The translations under genes were made by a program, and so were the position numbers. A stretch of DNA of 64,000 nt, taken from assembly GCA_030052745.1 (NCBI GenBank), contig JANBVO010000077.1, positions 1 to 64,000 on the forward strand, given 5' to 3'. Below, piece after piece: positions 31,485 through 43,676 of this stretch. The stretch comes from Pleurostoma richardsiae (lineage: Eukaryota > Ascomycota > Sordariomycetes > Calosphaeriales > Pleurostomataceae). The notes beneath the pieces were generated by a model. That model saw nothing but the letters and a program-made list of their open reading frames with translations, was not told where the DNA came from and searched no databases. Positions within the stretch are counted from its first letter, which is position 1; each line of letters begins with the position of its first letter.

Positions 31485-32531
31485 TTAAACACGAGCGTGC
31501 GCATACGGCTCGTACGCCAGATCCGACCTCGCCGCGCCAGTAGGATAGCGCGGCGCACCGTACTGGTTGCCGTACTGGTTGCCCTGCTGGTTGTGGTAGC
31601 CAGCGGGTTCGCTGAGGGGCTGGTAGGCGCCGATGGGCATGAGCTTCTCGCCGGCATCGTCGTCGAGGTGCCTCTTGCGGCCTCCACTCCGGCGGGAGGA
31701 GTGGTCGGGCGCGCAGCAGCAGATGGTGAAGAGCCAGAAGAAACCGGCGGCGATGGCGAAGGCGGCGCCGATCCACACGGCGGCCAGGAAGTTGGTGTTG
31801 AAGTGGGCCTTGACGCCGTACCACTTGGCGGTAGACTCGACAGCACCGACGACGACGACGGCCATGGCGGTAGAGAGCGACGCGGCGGCCACGACGGCCA
31901 CGGAGGCGACGCCCGCAATTATGAAGGTAATGCAGGACACGCCACGACTGCAGTTGGCGAAGATACCGAAAAAGAGCTCGACAGCTAGGGCGACGACGGC
32001 GATGATGAAGACGACCTCCGTCCACTTCGTGATCTTAGCGAACACCTTGAGCGCGTCAGTGATGTCCGACGGGAGCGTTATGCTCGCGCCAGCGGCGGTG
32101 GCAATCGAGTCGAATGAGGTCTCGGTCTTGTTGAGCACGTCAGAGGCCCAGTTGAACTTGGGCTTGGTGCAGTTGCGGGAGCCGCTCTGCGGCGTCTCAC
32201 AGTAGCCCCAGAGGGTGATGTCGTAGAGCTTGCCGAGGCTGAGATCGGCGGCCGTGACGTTCGTGCTGGAGCTGGTAGACGAGTCCGTCTGGGCTTTGGT
32301 CAGGAAGGAGGCATCATGGAACTTGAAGCCGGTGTCGGGGGCGGCGCTTCGTGAGTCTATCAGGCTCGTGAGAGAGTCGGTGCTGATTGAGAGGCCGGTG
32401 GTGTTGACCCGGAACATGTAGAGGTTTTTGTCGGCGACGCCCGCGAGCCCCGCGACCAGCATGGCGATCAGGCTGCCGAGCGTAAGGGCGAACGGCACCA
32501 ACACGCAGACAAAGCGCCCAAAGTTGGCCAT
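31485..32531 (-). CDS. SUR7/PalI-family plasma-membrane protein (348 aa)
   Basis: A single exon starting at the ATG of MANFGRF; the frame stays open upstream but the first membrane segment follows this Met directly. Membrane segments lie near residues 5-30, 165-186, 193-222 and 236-262. Between the first and second is a large extracellular loop with several N-glycosylation sequons (NTT, NVT, NCT, NKT) and a WGYCET...NC cysteine pair, the hallmark of SUR7/PalI proteins. The cytosolic tail is hydrophilic with Gly-Asn-Gln-Tyr repeats. SUR7-type proteins mark the MCC/eisosome domain, and PalI-type proteins act in alkaline pH signalling. The loop and tail look closer to Sur7 than to PalI, but this is a judgement by eye. 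The Pil1 gene, which encodes the matching eisosome scaffold, lies about 6 kb upstream on the same strand. Confidence 0.88.
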   Translation of the reverse strand: MANFGRFVCVLVPFALTLGSLIAMLVAGLAGVADKNLYMFRVNTTGLSISTDSLTSLIDSRSAAPDTGFKFHDASFLTKAQTDSSTSSSTNVTAADLSLGKLYDITLWGYCETPQSGSRNCTKPKFNWASDVLNKTETSFDSIATAAGASITLPSDITDALKVFAKITKWTEVVFIIAVVALAVELFFGIFANCSRGVSCITFIIAGVASVAVVAAASLSTAMAVVVVGAVESTAKWYGVKAHFNTNFLAAVWIGAAFAIAAGFFWLFTICCCAPDHSSRRSGGRKRHLDDDAGEKLMPIGAYQPLSEPAGYHNQQGNQYGNQYGAPRYPTGAARSDLAYEPYAHARV

Positions 32532-35500
32532 CTCTGATTTTTGTTTCCTTTCTCCTTCGGTGTTGTTTCGTGAAGTGTTATTCGAGAGCGAGTGTAACGC
32601 CGACCTTCGGGGTGTGATCGAGTAGGCCCTTCGTATCAGTGATTGGTAGTTGTGATGCCGCCGATGTGAGTGGGAAGCCAACGAACGGGAACCACAGTGG
32701 CGGGCGAGAGATGTGATGATGATGGACGGATGAATGAGGAACAGAAGAGACAACGAGACACGAGAGAGGGAGGATTAGGGAAACAAATATACAACTGCTG
32801 ACGCTGTGCCAGCCCGCCCTCCGAAAAAAGATGTGGGCGCAGGATCTCCCGCTTCTAGCTGAGCATGCGTGGAAGGGGTACCTCCACTCAAGGCGCATTC
32901 TCCAGCGTGGCCGAGGTACCGAAGGCAGTGGCGCAGCGTGACGTGCGCCGTTAGTAGGCAGGCTGGCAGTGAGACGAGACGGCCTCCCCTCTAGCGTTGC
33001 TCAGCCCCACGAATGCAGAATGATTGCTGTTGATCCTTCTAAGGGTCCCGTTCACCCTCCAACCGTCTCGGCAAATCGTCATTTCACAGAAATCAGGAAA
33101 CAGAAAAACAGGAACCGAGGTCCCGGACCCTAGAGACATTGGTCTCTGTTTACAGTACAGAAGTTTATTGATCGTCTCATTCAAACAATAAACAACTGAC
33201 TGGGCACCATTCAGCGAGCCCGAACGCATCACGATTCCCGAACTCTTCTTGGTGTCTGGGTACTCCAAGGTTACTCCTCATGGATAAAGCTGATGCTTGG
33301 CGGCCGCCATCGTGGGACGCGCATCCTTTGGTAAGGCTCTTCCGCATCAACAAGTGCTTACTGCGCGGCCCATGTTACAGAGCCCGTTCCTGTAGCTAAT
33401 AAAAACGGCTTGGCTACAAGCTTCCTTCGGCTCGGAGTAGAACTGGCTCCTGAGTCCTGAGTTGAACTGCCGCTTCGCCAGCATCGCGAGCCCACGGAAA
33501 CGCAGCAATCGCCACGAGTATCTCCTGCAACGAGAGCGAACATCGGTGACGCCAGCCACGGCAGTACGCACGTTCTGAGCGTCAATGCATCCACGCATCG
33601 CAAGTTCTGGTTGTACACGAATGCGTACGCAACCCCCCGGCGTCAGGGGGGGCAGCTAGATCTTCAAGCAGTGGACTAGCGCCCCATATTGCGCGTACAG
33701 TAAAACACATCTCTCCAGGGACTCTCCGGGCGGGCAGTCCCACTCTTGACAATTCTCTCAGTCATTCGGCTCCGTGGGGTAAAAAGCCGCAGAGGCCCGA
33801 AGACACGAGGACTGAGTCCCGCCAATTGAATAAAGGTCTCGACTCTGCCTCGCCTGTTTCATCATGAGCCTTCGCTTTGAGTGGCTTGCTCGCCCGCCAC
33901 ATTACGCACGCGGTGCGGGAGGCTCAGCAACCGCGGCCCACTCAGGGTCCGGGTCGGTGGATCTCGGCATCTATAATTAGCACTCCAGTGCAGCAGCACA
34001 CTGAGGGCGCCCGTCGTCGGGCGTCGCCTTGTCAGTGTTGGTCGGTCCCGTGCCTAAATTCAATGGGCTTCCATTCCGGGGATTGTCTGATTGTTCCTAT
34101 CTGGCCCGAATATCGATTCTATCTGGGGATCTCTCATTTGGTTGGTCCGCGACACATGCAGCCTCGTCGGATTCCTAGCCTTGCATCTGGGTTTGGAAGT
34201 CTGCCTTGCCCACGCGAACCTCTCCCAAAGAAACATGGCTTACAACGTGACCAGGCTGTAATCATGATCCTCGTCGCTGAACAGTGCTGCCTATCGTTGC
34301 GATTCGTTACCCAAGAGCAGGCCCGTAGACCAGCTGCGACTTTAACTTTGACACGCGGCAAGCAACCTACTTGACGTAGCTACCGCATTAAATGCTTGGG
34401 TTTCAGGCATTTCTACGAGTCTTGCTTCCGTATCTCCATGGGGTTTGAATCTCACACCCTTAACAGCAGGACATTTGCATATTTGCTTTACGACAACGCG
34501 TGTATCAGTCACGCTCGGACTCGATTTACCTTGACGACCTTGGAAGATGGAATGTTTTCTCTGGGGACCCAGGCTCACACTGTTTTCTTCAAAATCTGAC
34601 AGCACAGGACTCGTCTTGTACTATTGCTGCTGTTCAACCATCGAAGAGGAAGTGCTGTGCACCGAACTGCTGTGTTCTCGTCACCACAGATACTTGGCAT
34701 CATACTGTGGGAATTCACAACATGAAGACTGCTGAAGGCATGCATATGATGAGAGGCTCGAGTAGTAGGCTGGAATAGCGGTCAGTGTTCTTGACCTTAG
34801 CCCAGGTTGGCGTGCATCTTATCCCCAGAGATGCTGCATCCAGTTGGTCATGTGGACAAGCATGCTGGCAGAATCGCCAGCAATGCTACCGGAAAGGGCA
34901 GTTGCAGGCGGAATGTTGAGGGAAGAAGCAAGACGCCATGCGTGGAGTAGCGTAGCAATGACAGGTGAATCCGTCACCGAGGGGCCCTGCTGGCCATCTG
35001 GGCTGCTACTGTTAAGCTGCGTAAGGCTCGGGGGAGCATCCGCTTACCAGATCGATCTCGCTCAGGCTGATAGAGATCCGAGAGCAAGAAGCGATTGGCG
35101 TGCAATCCTCTCCGTGTCTCTGAGAGGTCCGACTCTGTATCTTAGCTGCGTAGCAAAGAGGAGACAAAGCGGTTATCGACTGATAAGAGAGAGGTGCTTG
35201 GTTGGATTCCCCACAGCTGTGGCATTTGATGCCTGAGGCACAGATGCCTAGTCCACTGTGAGTGGGCACGTGCTCTCGCCGCCCAATTGGAGAGCAAGTG
35301 CCCGCTGTTGTCATCCCGTATGATGATGTATCGTGTCTCTCTCCTGCAGTGACGCAGTGACTAGAGCGGCGAGTGGGATCAACCCAGCACTTTCATTGAT
35401 CGATGCAGCTTTCTGTCCACTCGGTTCACCCACCGCGTCAATCAACCTTGTCCTTGCGGCCTCCAAACGCCTGGCAGCGAGCCTTCTCGACAGCCTTCGC

Positions 35501-36991
35501 CCGCCTGCGCCCACAACTCGCACGCCGTCGCATTCGCTTCGACGAATAACTTGCACACTCAGACAAACATCGGTATTGACCAGAGCCAGCCTCCTCACCG
35601 CGCAATCCACCACCAATCCTCACATGAAGGGATTATCGTCGGCACGTGAGACCTTTTGCACATTCGCCGATCAAAAGGTCTTCATTGCCCATCGACTGCA
35701 CCCACGCCGCCGCCACCACGAAGCTCTCTCTCGCCGACCAAACGCCCAGACGCCAGCGTCGAGATAAGCAAAACCATCGAGCGATCAGACACGGTAGACC
35801 GATCAATCGAACTTGCGGATCTCACGACTCGGCAGAACCTAGAAGATAGAGAGAACTCAGTTGTAGCGGCTCGACTTCCCCGCCATCGCCAGCCAAGCCC
35901 GCTATCCGACCATACTCGTCCTCCCATCCCTTCCAAGCCGAAAGCGCAAGGTCCACAAGCTTCCAAGACTTCCAAGACGCCTGAGACCTTCGAAAATCCC
36001 TTTCCCCGTCCCACACTTCTTTTGGACCGTCCCATCAACCTCATCAATTTTCTCTCTATTACCATCTTCACCTTACCGCTACGTCAGACCTGCCCGCGCC
36101 CTTCCTCTGGAATCCGGACCATTCGTCGTCCTCCAGCTCGGCTCAATCTGACGTCCTCGCAAGACGCTCGACTGCTATATCAGCGCGCCTAAGGCAGCCT
36201 AAAGGTACCTGACCGAACCTTAAGCAGCCCACTTGGGAGCCTCGTCCAATCGTTCCTTTGCGGCGCCCAGTTGGTCCAGCTTCGCTCCAGGGCCTTCGCC
36301 TCGCCAATCAGTCGTCCGACATAAACAGTCACCATCACACTCACTTGTCCTGGTGATTCTACATTTCGTCAGACTCCTGTTTGGAAGCAAAATCTTGTGA
36401 GCCCGTTTTGGTACTTTCTGTCCGCTTTGTCTTTCCTCCCCGCATTCCCCTCCGTCGATCCTCCGTACCCGCCTAATCCGCTGCTGTCACGGCGGCCAGA
36501 GCCTCATCTTCTTCACGCTTCCCTGCGTCTACACCTTGTTAACTCCGAGGCTTGGGCGAGGCTGACATATGCTGCGTGTCCTCAGATACCAAATACCACT
36601 TTTAGGCAGCCTCCCGCTCCGTTCCGCCTCCGCTCACTAATCCCCGCCGCCCGGCCTTAAGAGACCGAGCCGAAGGGAGAAACCAGTGACGACATTCCTC
36701 TAGCTCACTCGCCGCTACCTTTTCTCCCAACACACTTCTCAATCCTCAAACACGGAGACGAAATCGGCACGACGACCCACCACCCCCGCGACCCGTTTTA
36801 TCCTCGTCCTGCTGTATCATCCTCCCTAGGTCCAGCCTTGGCGCATACGGGCAATACCTTAACACTTCCAGGCGAAGACGGGTGCAGTGGCGGGCTATTG
36901 TGGCAAATCAACGCGCACCACAAACCTAGTACCCGCACACCGTTCAGCCTCGCGTCACTTTCGAGAGATTGACTGACCCCGCGATTTCGCC
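32532..36991. other. 4.4-kb intergenic stretch; promoter and long leader of the PPZ gene
   Basis: No gene is supported. The SUR7-like promoter is at the left end. From about 35300 the plus strand becomes pyrimidine-rich and C/T/Pro-codon-rich, with open but low-complexity frames such as 35656-36192. That composition is typical of long fungal 5' leaders, so the PPZ transcript may start more than 500 bp upstream of its ATG. No repeats or transposon-like sequence were noticed. Confidence 0.5.
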
Positions 36992-38708
36992 ATGGGGAAT
37001 CAACCTTCGAAGGACAGCGGCAGCTCAAAGTCGGGCTCCTCTGCCAACGCGGCCGAGCGAGGCCCGGAGGGCTTCCAGTCATACCCGTCCTTTAGTAGAT
37101 CCGACACCAAGGACTCGACCCGGTCTTTCAGGGCCCTGAGATCCAAGATACCTGGCGCCGGCAAGACGGATAGTCCGAGGAACTCGGCAATCTACTCTAA
37201 CGGGGACAGCACATTAGACAAAACCGATGCCAGCTCTGTCAAGTCCGGCAGGAGCGGGAGATCAGGCTTGTCCCGAATAAGCCGCGCTGACACGATAACT
37301 TCACCGACGTCGCCCTCGGGCGATACGCTTAGCTCTCCGACTGGAGAGCCTCAGCCCCCCCCTTCCCCCATCCAGTCAGCTTCGGTTATGTCCGGCGTGC
37401 ACGATGTCAGTGCCGCACAGGCTTCCGGCGAGGTCGACCACGTTTCTGACCAGCCGCCCTCGGGCGCTCCCACCCCCGCCCTGCAAGCACAGCAGCCAGG
37501 CCAGTCGATCCTCGTGAAGCGAGAAAATACAATCAATCCTGTGACAAAGAGCCCGATGTCTAGCTCGCTGAAGGAGGAGAACTCGTCTGGAGTTGCCATG
37601 AGCGAAATCAAGGACATTGACCTCGACGACTTCATCAAGCGACTGCTTGATGCCGCTTATGCCGGGAAGGTTACGAAGGGAGTATGCCTCAAGAACGCCG
37701 AGATTGTTGCTATCTGCCATAGGGCGCGAGAAGTCTTTCTTTCGCAGCCGGCATTGCTGGAGCTGGACGCGCCGGTCAAGATCGTTGGGGATGTCCACGG
37801 GCAATACACCGACTTGATCCGCATGTTCGAGATGTGTGGGTTTCCTCCGACGGCCAACTTCCTTTTCCTGGGCGATTACGTCGACAGGGGAAAGCAGTCA
37901 CTGGAGACAATTCTCCTTCTGCTCTGCTATAAGCTCAAGTTCCCCGAGAACTTCTTCCTGCTCCGGGGTAACCACGAATGTGCTAATGTCACCCGCGTCT
38001 ACGGATTCTACGATGAATGCAAACGTCGCTGCAACGTAAAGATCTGGAAGACATTCATCGACACATTCAACACCTTGCCGATTGCCGCTATTGTTGCCGG
38101 GAAGATCTTCTGTGTTCACGGCGGTCTCTCTCCTGCACTGAGCCATATGGACGATATCCGCAACATTGCGCGCCCCACCGATGTTCCCGATTACGGCCTT
38201 CTCAATGACCTCTTGTGGTCAGACCCGGCGGATATGGAACAAGACTGGGAGGCGAATGAGAGAGGTGTGAGCTACTGTTTTGGGAAGAGGGTCATCACAG
38301 ATTTCCTCGCTGCACATGATTTCGACCTCGTCTGCCGAGCTCACATGGTTGTCGAAGACGGCTACGAATTCTTTAATGATCGGGTTCTAGTCACTGTCTT
38401 CAGTGCGCCGAATGTGAGTATTTCCCTTCAACCTCCTATACATCGTGGAAACGCTGCTAATAAGTTAAAAGTACTGTGGTGAATTTGACAACTGGGGCGC
38501 CGTGATGTCAGTTTCAGCTGAGCTGCTCTGCAGTTTCGAGCTTCTCAAACCTCTGGACTCGAATGCTCTTAAGAGCCACATTAAGAAAGGAAGAAACAAG
38601 AGGCAACAAATGCTTAACAGCCCAGTATGCTACAATACCATCCACTTACCTAGACATTCCGAGCTAACCCGATGCCAGCCTGCCAGCGTGTTCCCACAGA
38701 GTGTTTAA
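36992..38708 (+). CDS. ppz1: Serine/threonine protein phosphatase PPZ type (534 aa), 3 exons
   Basis: Exons are 36992-38413, 38472-38624 and 38679-38708. The introns are 58 nt (GTGAGT) and 54 nt (GTATGC with CTAAC branch). Residues about 1-205 are Ser-rich and disordered and start MGNQPSK, a consensus for N-myristoylation that would place the enzyme at membranes. The PP1-like catalytic domain (about 208-515) has all metal and active-site motifs: GDVHG, GDYVDRG, GNHE, HGGLSP and the SAPNYCGEFDN motif that is completed only across intron 1. The tail [14 protein letters not shown] is typical of PPZ. In yeast, Ppz1 regulates potassium and sodium homeostasis, cell-wall integrity and salt tolerance, inhibited by Hal3. 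The last intron is a multiple of three without an in-frame stop; retention replaces nothing but inserts 18 residues before the final nine. Confidence 0.95.
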
Positions 38709-40013
38709 ATGCCGCCATAGGAGCGGCCTGGCTATGTGGTAGCCAGGGAGATCAGTTCTCGGAACATTGGAATATGTGCCGAGAAAAGAGGCGTCTCCAA
38801 ATTGCTTTCACAATATTCAACAATGCAAACCAAGCGGAAAAAGCGTGGATCGACGAAACAACGACGCATGGATTCGAATCGGTCTACACGGACGCTTGCA
38901 ACTTCGCCGTCGTCGCTGCGCATACCAAGAATCGCTGACTCGAAACCGGGAGGTTAATTTTTCCAGGTTCCTAGACGCCGTGAAAAGCGTTTAGTATTGA
39001 GAGACCTGTTTTTCGAGGCGACGGAAGGATGACCACCCATAGGGGTGTGACAATCCCATAGGCCCGCGGTCCGCAATACCGCGTATCGGAGGCTCTTTCG
39101 CCGGCCTATTGACTGGACAGTTGTTCGAAAGGTAGGATGCTTGGCGGACGGCTACTCGTGCTTTGTCCCCGAGCACTTACCAGAGCTTCGGACACTAGGG
39201 GAGGAGACGGTCATGACCTCACGAAGGGCTGATGATTTGGGGGATGGCTGCGAGCGGGATCCGCACGAGCCAGGGATGAGATGGGGAGGGAACGTGCTAC
39301 TGTAACTATATTCCAAACTCGAACCTGGGGAAAGCTCTGTTCTTTTTTCTCGGTCACCGGAAGGAAAACTAGGTCTTGCTTTTGTCCTTCCGTTTTTATC
39401 GCGCTGCTGTTCCCGGCTGGACGGGGATACACAGGGGGCATCCAATTAGACAGTCGGTAGCAACTACAGGTAATGAACGGGTGTTGCTCGGGATCTGGCC
39501 GTTTGGCCAGCTTACCTCAAGAGTTCTCTCTCTTTTCTGCTGCCCAGTTTCGAATGATGATGATTGCTTGCCCTTTACTTGCTACGCGTTGAATAAAGCT
39601 AATCCTACACAACTCCCTCTATGCCTCGAAACGAGGAAAATAAACCCCTATTGAGCCACAGCCAATGCGATAAGAGCCTGCCTTCCCGGATCCTGGAGGG
39701 TATTAGCTGAAGAGAGAGAAAAAAAAGCCGAAGAGATCAGTCCTGTCTATACGGACTTGACAGGCGGCAGAGCTCTCCATATATAAACAGACAACTCTTC
39801 AGAAAGACGGCCTTCCCGGAACTGTTAATTACCGCCCCGCCTTCGTCCTGCTCACCCCGAAGCCTCATGTTCAGTACCCGTCGTATTAGCCCGCCCTAAC
39901 CAAGCCGCGTAACCGCCCAACCAGCCAAGCCACCCCGGCACCTGGCCGCCGTCGGCGGCGGCGGCGGTGTTGGTGGTATCGTTACTGTCCGCCGCGGCTC
40001 GGCCGGGCGATCC
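38709..40013. other. Convergent 3' region of PPZ and KMT6 genes; no gene seen
   Basis: About 1.3 kb between two stop codons. No supported gene. A strong TATATAAA (39780-39787) on the plus strand points into the 3' end of KMT6, with no plus-strand gene behind it. Confidence 0.45.
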
Positions 40014-43000
40014 CTAGCCGTCGCTGCGGTACCTTGCCGGCTTCTGCCTCTTGCGCCGCGATCGGTCCACCACGTCGTCGTCGTCATCCTCGGAGTCGTA
40101 TTCGGACTCCGACTCATCGCCGTCTTCGGCGGCCAGCGCAGCCTCGTCCTCGTCTTCCGAGTCCGTGACGCGCTTGCGCTTGCGCCCGGCGCCGCCGCCG
40201 CCCGAGCCCGGAGCAGGAGGGGGCACTTGGATGATGGGTTCGTCGGACTCGACATCGGGCTCAGGTTCCTCCTCCTCCTCCTCCTCCTCCTCCTCCTGCT
40301 GCTGCTGCTGCTGCTGCTGCGGCTGGGCCTTGCTGCCGCGAGCGCTGCGGCCGCGCTTCCGCGGGGTGGACAGCGGGGGGAGAGGGGCGTCTGAGTCCTC
40401 GGCGGTAACGGCGGTATCGGCGCGACGAGCCCCTCCTGGTGGTCTGCCTGGTCGGCGTCCTCGGGGCTTCTTGACGACCTCCGAGACGGCGCCCGAGTCG
40501 ACGTCGTCTTGAGACTCTCCAGGGCGGTACTCGACATCTTCTGTGTCGTCGTCCTCGTGGTCGCGGGTGGAGGCGACTCCTCTCGCCCCACCGCGACCTC
40601 CGCGCTTTCTCTTGCGGGTTCTCCGAGCTTTGTAGCCTGAGGGGTTGTACATCGGGTCGCCATCCTCGTCGTCTAGGAACTTATCCAGGTCCCAGGTGGC
40701 GGGATCGATGATGTCTTCGGTGAGGTCCGGCGCCTCCTTGCGCGCCCCGCCGTTCTTCTTCCGCGCGGTGGTCTTGCGCGCGACGGGTTTCCCGTCCTGG
40801 CGCCGCGGCCGGCCGCCCTTTCCCTTGGCAGCTGGGGCGGGTGCGGCAGCGTCATCGTCGTCATCAGCCTCCTTGGAGTCCAGCAGTTTCTGGGTAAGGT
40901 TGGGGAAATTCTCGCCGTAGTTGAAGAAAAGCTCCTCACCGGCACGTATGTCCCGCAGGGCGCTGAAGCGGATCCGGAACTCGCCATTGACGTAGAGGAT
41001 CTTGGGTGTGATGTTACTCCCGCGCTTGTCATGCTCGCTTGCGTGGTTAATGTAGCGGCTCAAGTTGCCATATATGGCCGCGTCAACCCATATGCCCTCC
41101 TGCTCGAGCAGAGTGAAGAGGTAGGACGAGCTGGACCCTTCGTCGAACACGTCGCCGCGGCGCGCCTCGCGGCGGACACCTTCGTCGTGCGTGATTAGCT
41201 CGCCCTTGTACTCGATCACAAAATCGTCCTGGCCGATGTCCTGGGCGGTAAAGAGTCCGTAGCCACAGCCCTCGAGCTGGGACTTGCCCAGGACTACTGC
41301 CTTCTGCTGGCCCCGCTGCAGGGCAACGTTCTGGCACCCGGTAGCGTGAAGAAACTCGTCGTTGCGGTTTTGCGGATCAGCTCGCTCGCGGGCTCCGCAT
41401 CCCGTGCAAAGAACGGGGTCGCACTCGCGGTTAAGTTGGACGCATATGCATGGTCTGCCCTCCTGTTTCCGCTGAAGACAGGTCTTGCCTGACGAATGGC
41501 AAGCACACCCAGTAAACTTGATAGGGCATGTCATGGCTGTGCATCGACAGAAACGCTCGCAGAGAAGCCCGTTCTTCCAGCAGGGGCACTGGGCAGATGG
41601 GCCGCAGGGACCGTCATGGCGGCAAGGGTCGAGGATCTCACGGCGGGCGTGCTCGTGCGAAACCGTCATGTCCTGCCAGTCACCCATGAGCATCTTGCGG
41701 TTCCGATCGTACCAGTTGACTGGCTTGATCTTTGGTGGCTCGGGTTTCGCGTCCAGTTCTGGAAGAGCAAGGTCTAGCTCCTTGAGTTTCCGGTAAACAT
41801 CCCAGCATCTTCGGCCCAGAAGGACCGCACCAGCGCAGGCAGGCTTGATATTTCCTTCAGCGAGAGACGCGAAGAGGCAACGCAAGAGCATCGTATCGTC
41901 CTCTGTCCACGGGTCGACATGTGCGTTGAGGTTGCCCACATCGTAATTTTTGTAACACTGATTCTTGCAGGGGCCGCACTGTTTGAACCCGGCGCCGTCC
42001 GGGTTCTGTTTCTTCGCCCACAACTCCCGCGTGCGCCTCTTCTTAAGAAGGTTGCCGAACCTGCCGATAGTATCGACGGAGAACGTGCGTTTCTGGTTGT
42101 CGACATCATACTCGCCATGCTCGCAGGAATGGCTGTAGCAGATCAGACACCCCAGGATCGTGTAACTCTGAAGCCAGTATTCGACAAATTCAAGGAGCTG
42201 CTCTCCACCCGGGTTGTCTACCTTCCCATCTTTGACCAACTTCCTGCAGTCTACGATGGTTTCGACGGACTCATCTAGGAGCAGTACGTCGCTTAAGGCA
42301 ACTCCTAGCGGCTTGTACACACGGTCAAAGGCCTCGGTGAAGAGCTTCGCCGCCTTAACAGCTTGAGGAGACCCGATGTCTTCGCTGTAGGAGTTCAAGA
42401 GACTGGACTTCTGTTGCGGGGTCATCTTATCGTCCTTCTCCCCTTGGCTGGCCATGTACCGGATGAGCGTAGACTTGCTGCAATTCTCTAGACCCAGTTT
42501 GCCTATCCATCTCTCGACATATAGAGAAAGCTCCGCAGCCGTCTCCTCCTGTCGAGTCTTTGCTATTTTCTGGGGCCGGTCTAGTGAATTGGCTTTGAAG
42601 CCGGACTGAGCGTCCATCGCCTCGAGCTCCTTGATCCAGCGACTGTACTTGACCTCCTCGTTTTTCTCGAGGTCTCGAAGATGAGGGACAAACTTCAGCA
42701 TGGTATGCGGAGTCAAAATGTTCTTAGAGATTTCCACGTGGTGAAATCTGTATTTGGGAACTCGTTCCTTATCAGTCTTTATACAGACGACTTCGTAAGA
42801 GTATCGCTTCTGCTCATGCTTGTTGCGAGCCTGGTCCCTCCCATGTTGCTAGAGAACGCCCGTTAGATTCAAGAGGATACGAAGGGGCCGACCACGGGCG
42901 ATGTATATAGCAAAACCCGTGGGAAAATGCTACGCAGAGTTCACGCTCACCTTCAACTTGACCTTCATAGTGTTAGTTGCCGTAGGGTCCGGGTCAGCAA

Positions 43001-43676
43001 CAGGCTCAAGCTTGAGATCGGCCAAGTCTGCGATTTTGCTTAGATGTCGTCTCTGAGGTAAAGCCTGGAGGGCTGTAGACCGCAGAGTATACTGCACGAG
43101 CTTGGCATGGGATCGGCGAACATCCTTGAAGCAGAAGGAACGTAACGACTCTTCGAGCTTGTCTACAGTAAGCTCAGGCCGCCGGGGTGTCTGATTCTTC
43201 GGAGTCTGGTTCAACTGGCTCCGAGAGGCTAATATAGAGGATGGCGAGGTTGTGTGGCTGGTACGCGTGGTGCTGGGATTGCTGAGAGAGCCAAGAGAGC
43301 TGAGAGTGCTGAGGGTAAAGCTGGACTTTGAGGACGTGTCGCTCTTCTGCGTTACTAAAACATCAATGCCTGACGGGCGCCCACTGTGGGAGGACGATGT
43401 CATAGAAGCTAGAGAAGCGCGAGGAGGCTTGGACGGTGTAGTATCATAATAAGTCCTCGGGTTCTTGGGTGACGGGTTCTTGGAACTTGGGCCATTTGAG
43501 TTCCGCTTCGCAGAACCGCGAGGCGCAACTTCAAACCTCGTCTCAGAGTACTGCTCACGGGACGATAGGTCCACCACGACGGGCTGGGGGGTTGGCGCAG
43601 AATGGAGGACCTCGACATCGCTCTCGCCGTCGTCCCCGGTGAGATCAACGAACTGATGACGCAAGAAAGAGGACAT
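40014..43676 (-). CDS. kmt6: Histone H3K27 methyltransferase KMT6/E(z) homologue (1186 aa), 2 exons
   Basis: Exon 1 is 43676-42951 and exon 2 is 42848-40014. The 102-nt intron (42849-42950) has a GTGAGC donor, a CTAACG branch and a CTCTAG acceptor, and joins frames in phase 0; exon 2 alone has no ATG at its 5' end. The protein is the catalytic subunit of PRC2, making repressive H3K27 methylation. Features in order: disordered Ser-rich N-terminus with FVDLTGDDG; the YRFHHVEISKNILTP segment (about 270-290); a Cys-rich zinc motif CLICYSHSCEHG plus PCKNQCYKNY (about 465-540); SANT-like region (about 550-595); CXC domain (about 650-735); SET domain (about 760-888) with GYGLF, SRYINHASE and GEELFFNYGE. 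After SET comes a tail of about 300 residues, rich in Asp, Glu, Lys and Arg, with poly-Gln and poly-Glu. EZH2 itself ends soon after SET. Start chosen at the first ATG of the exon-1 frame. Confidence 0.95.
40268..40321. repeat. Coding trinucleotide repeat: CTC run joined to CTG run
   Basis: About ten CTC/CCT-type triplets followed by eight CTG triplets on the plus strand. On the minus strand they encode about eight Gln then ten Glu in the KMT6 C-terminal tail. Such tracts vary in length by replication slippage. Confidence 0.9.

Noticed and set aside
35656-36192. A 178-codon plus-strand frame rich in Pro, Ser and Arg
   Set aside because: Low complexity, no domain; explained by the pyrimidine-rich composition of a long leader.
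42735-42737. Apparent start of KMT6 at MEISKN
   Set aside because: The codon is GTG, and the frame continues upstream through conserved family sequence to an acceptor at 42848 that joins exon 1.
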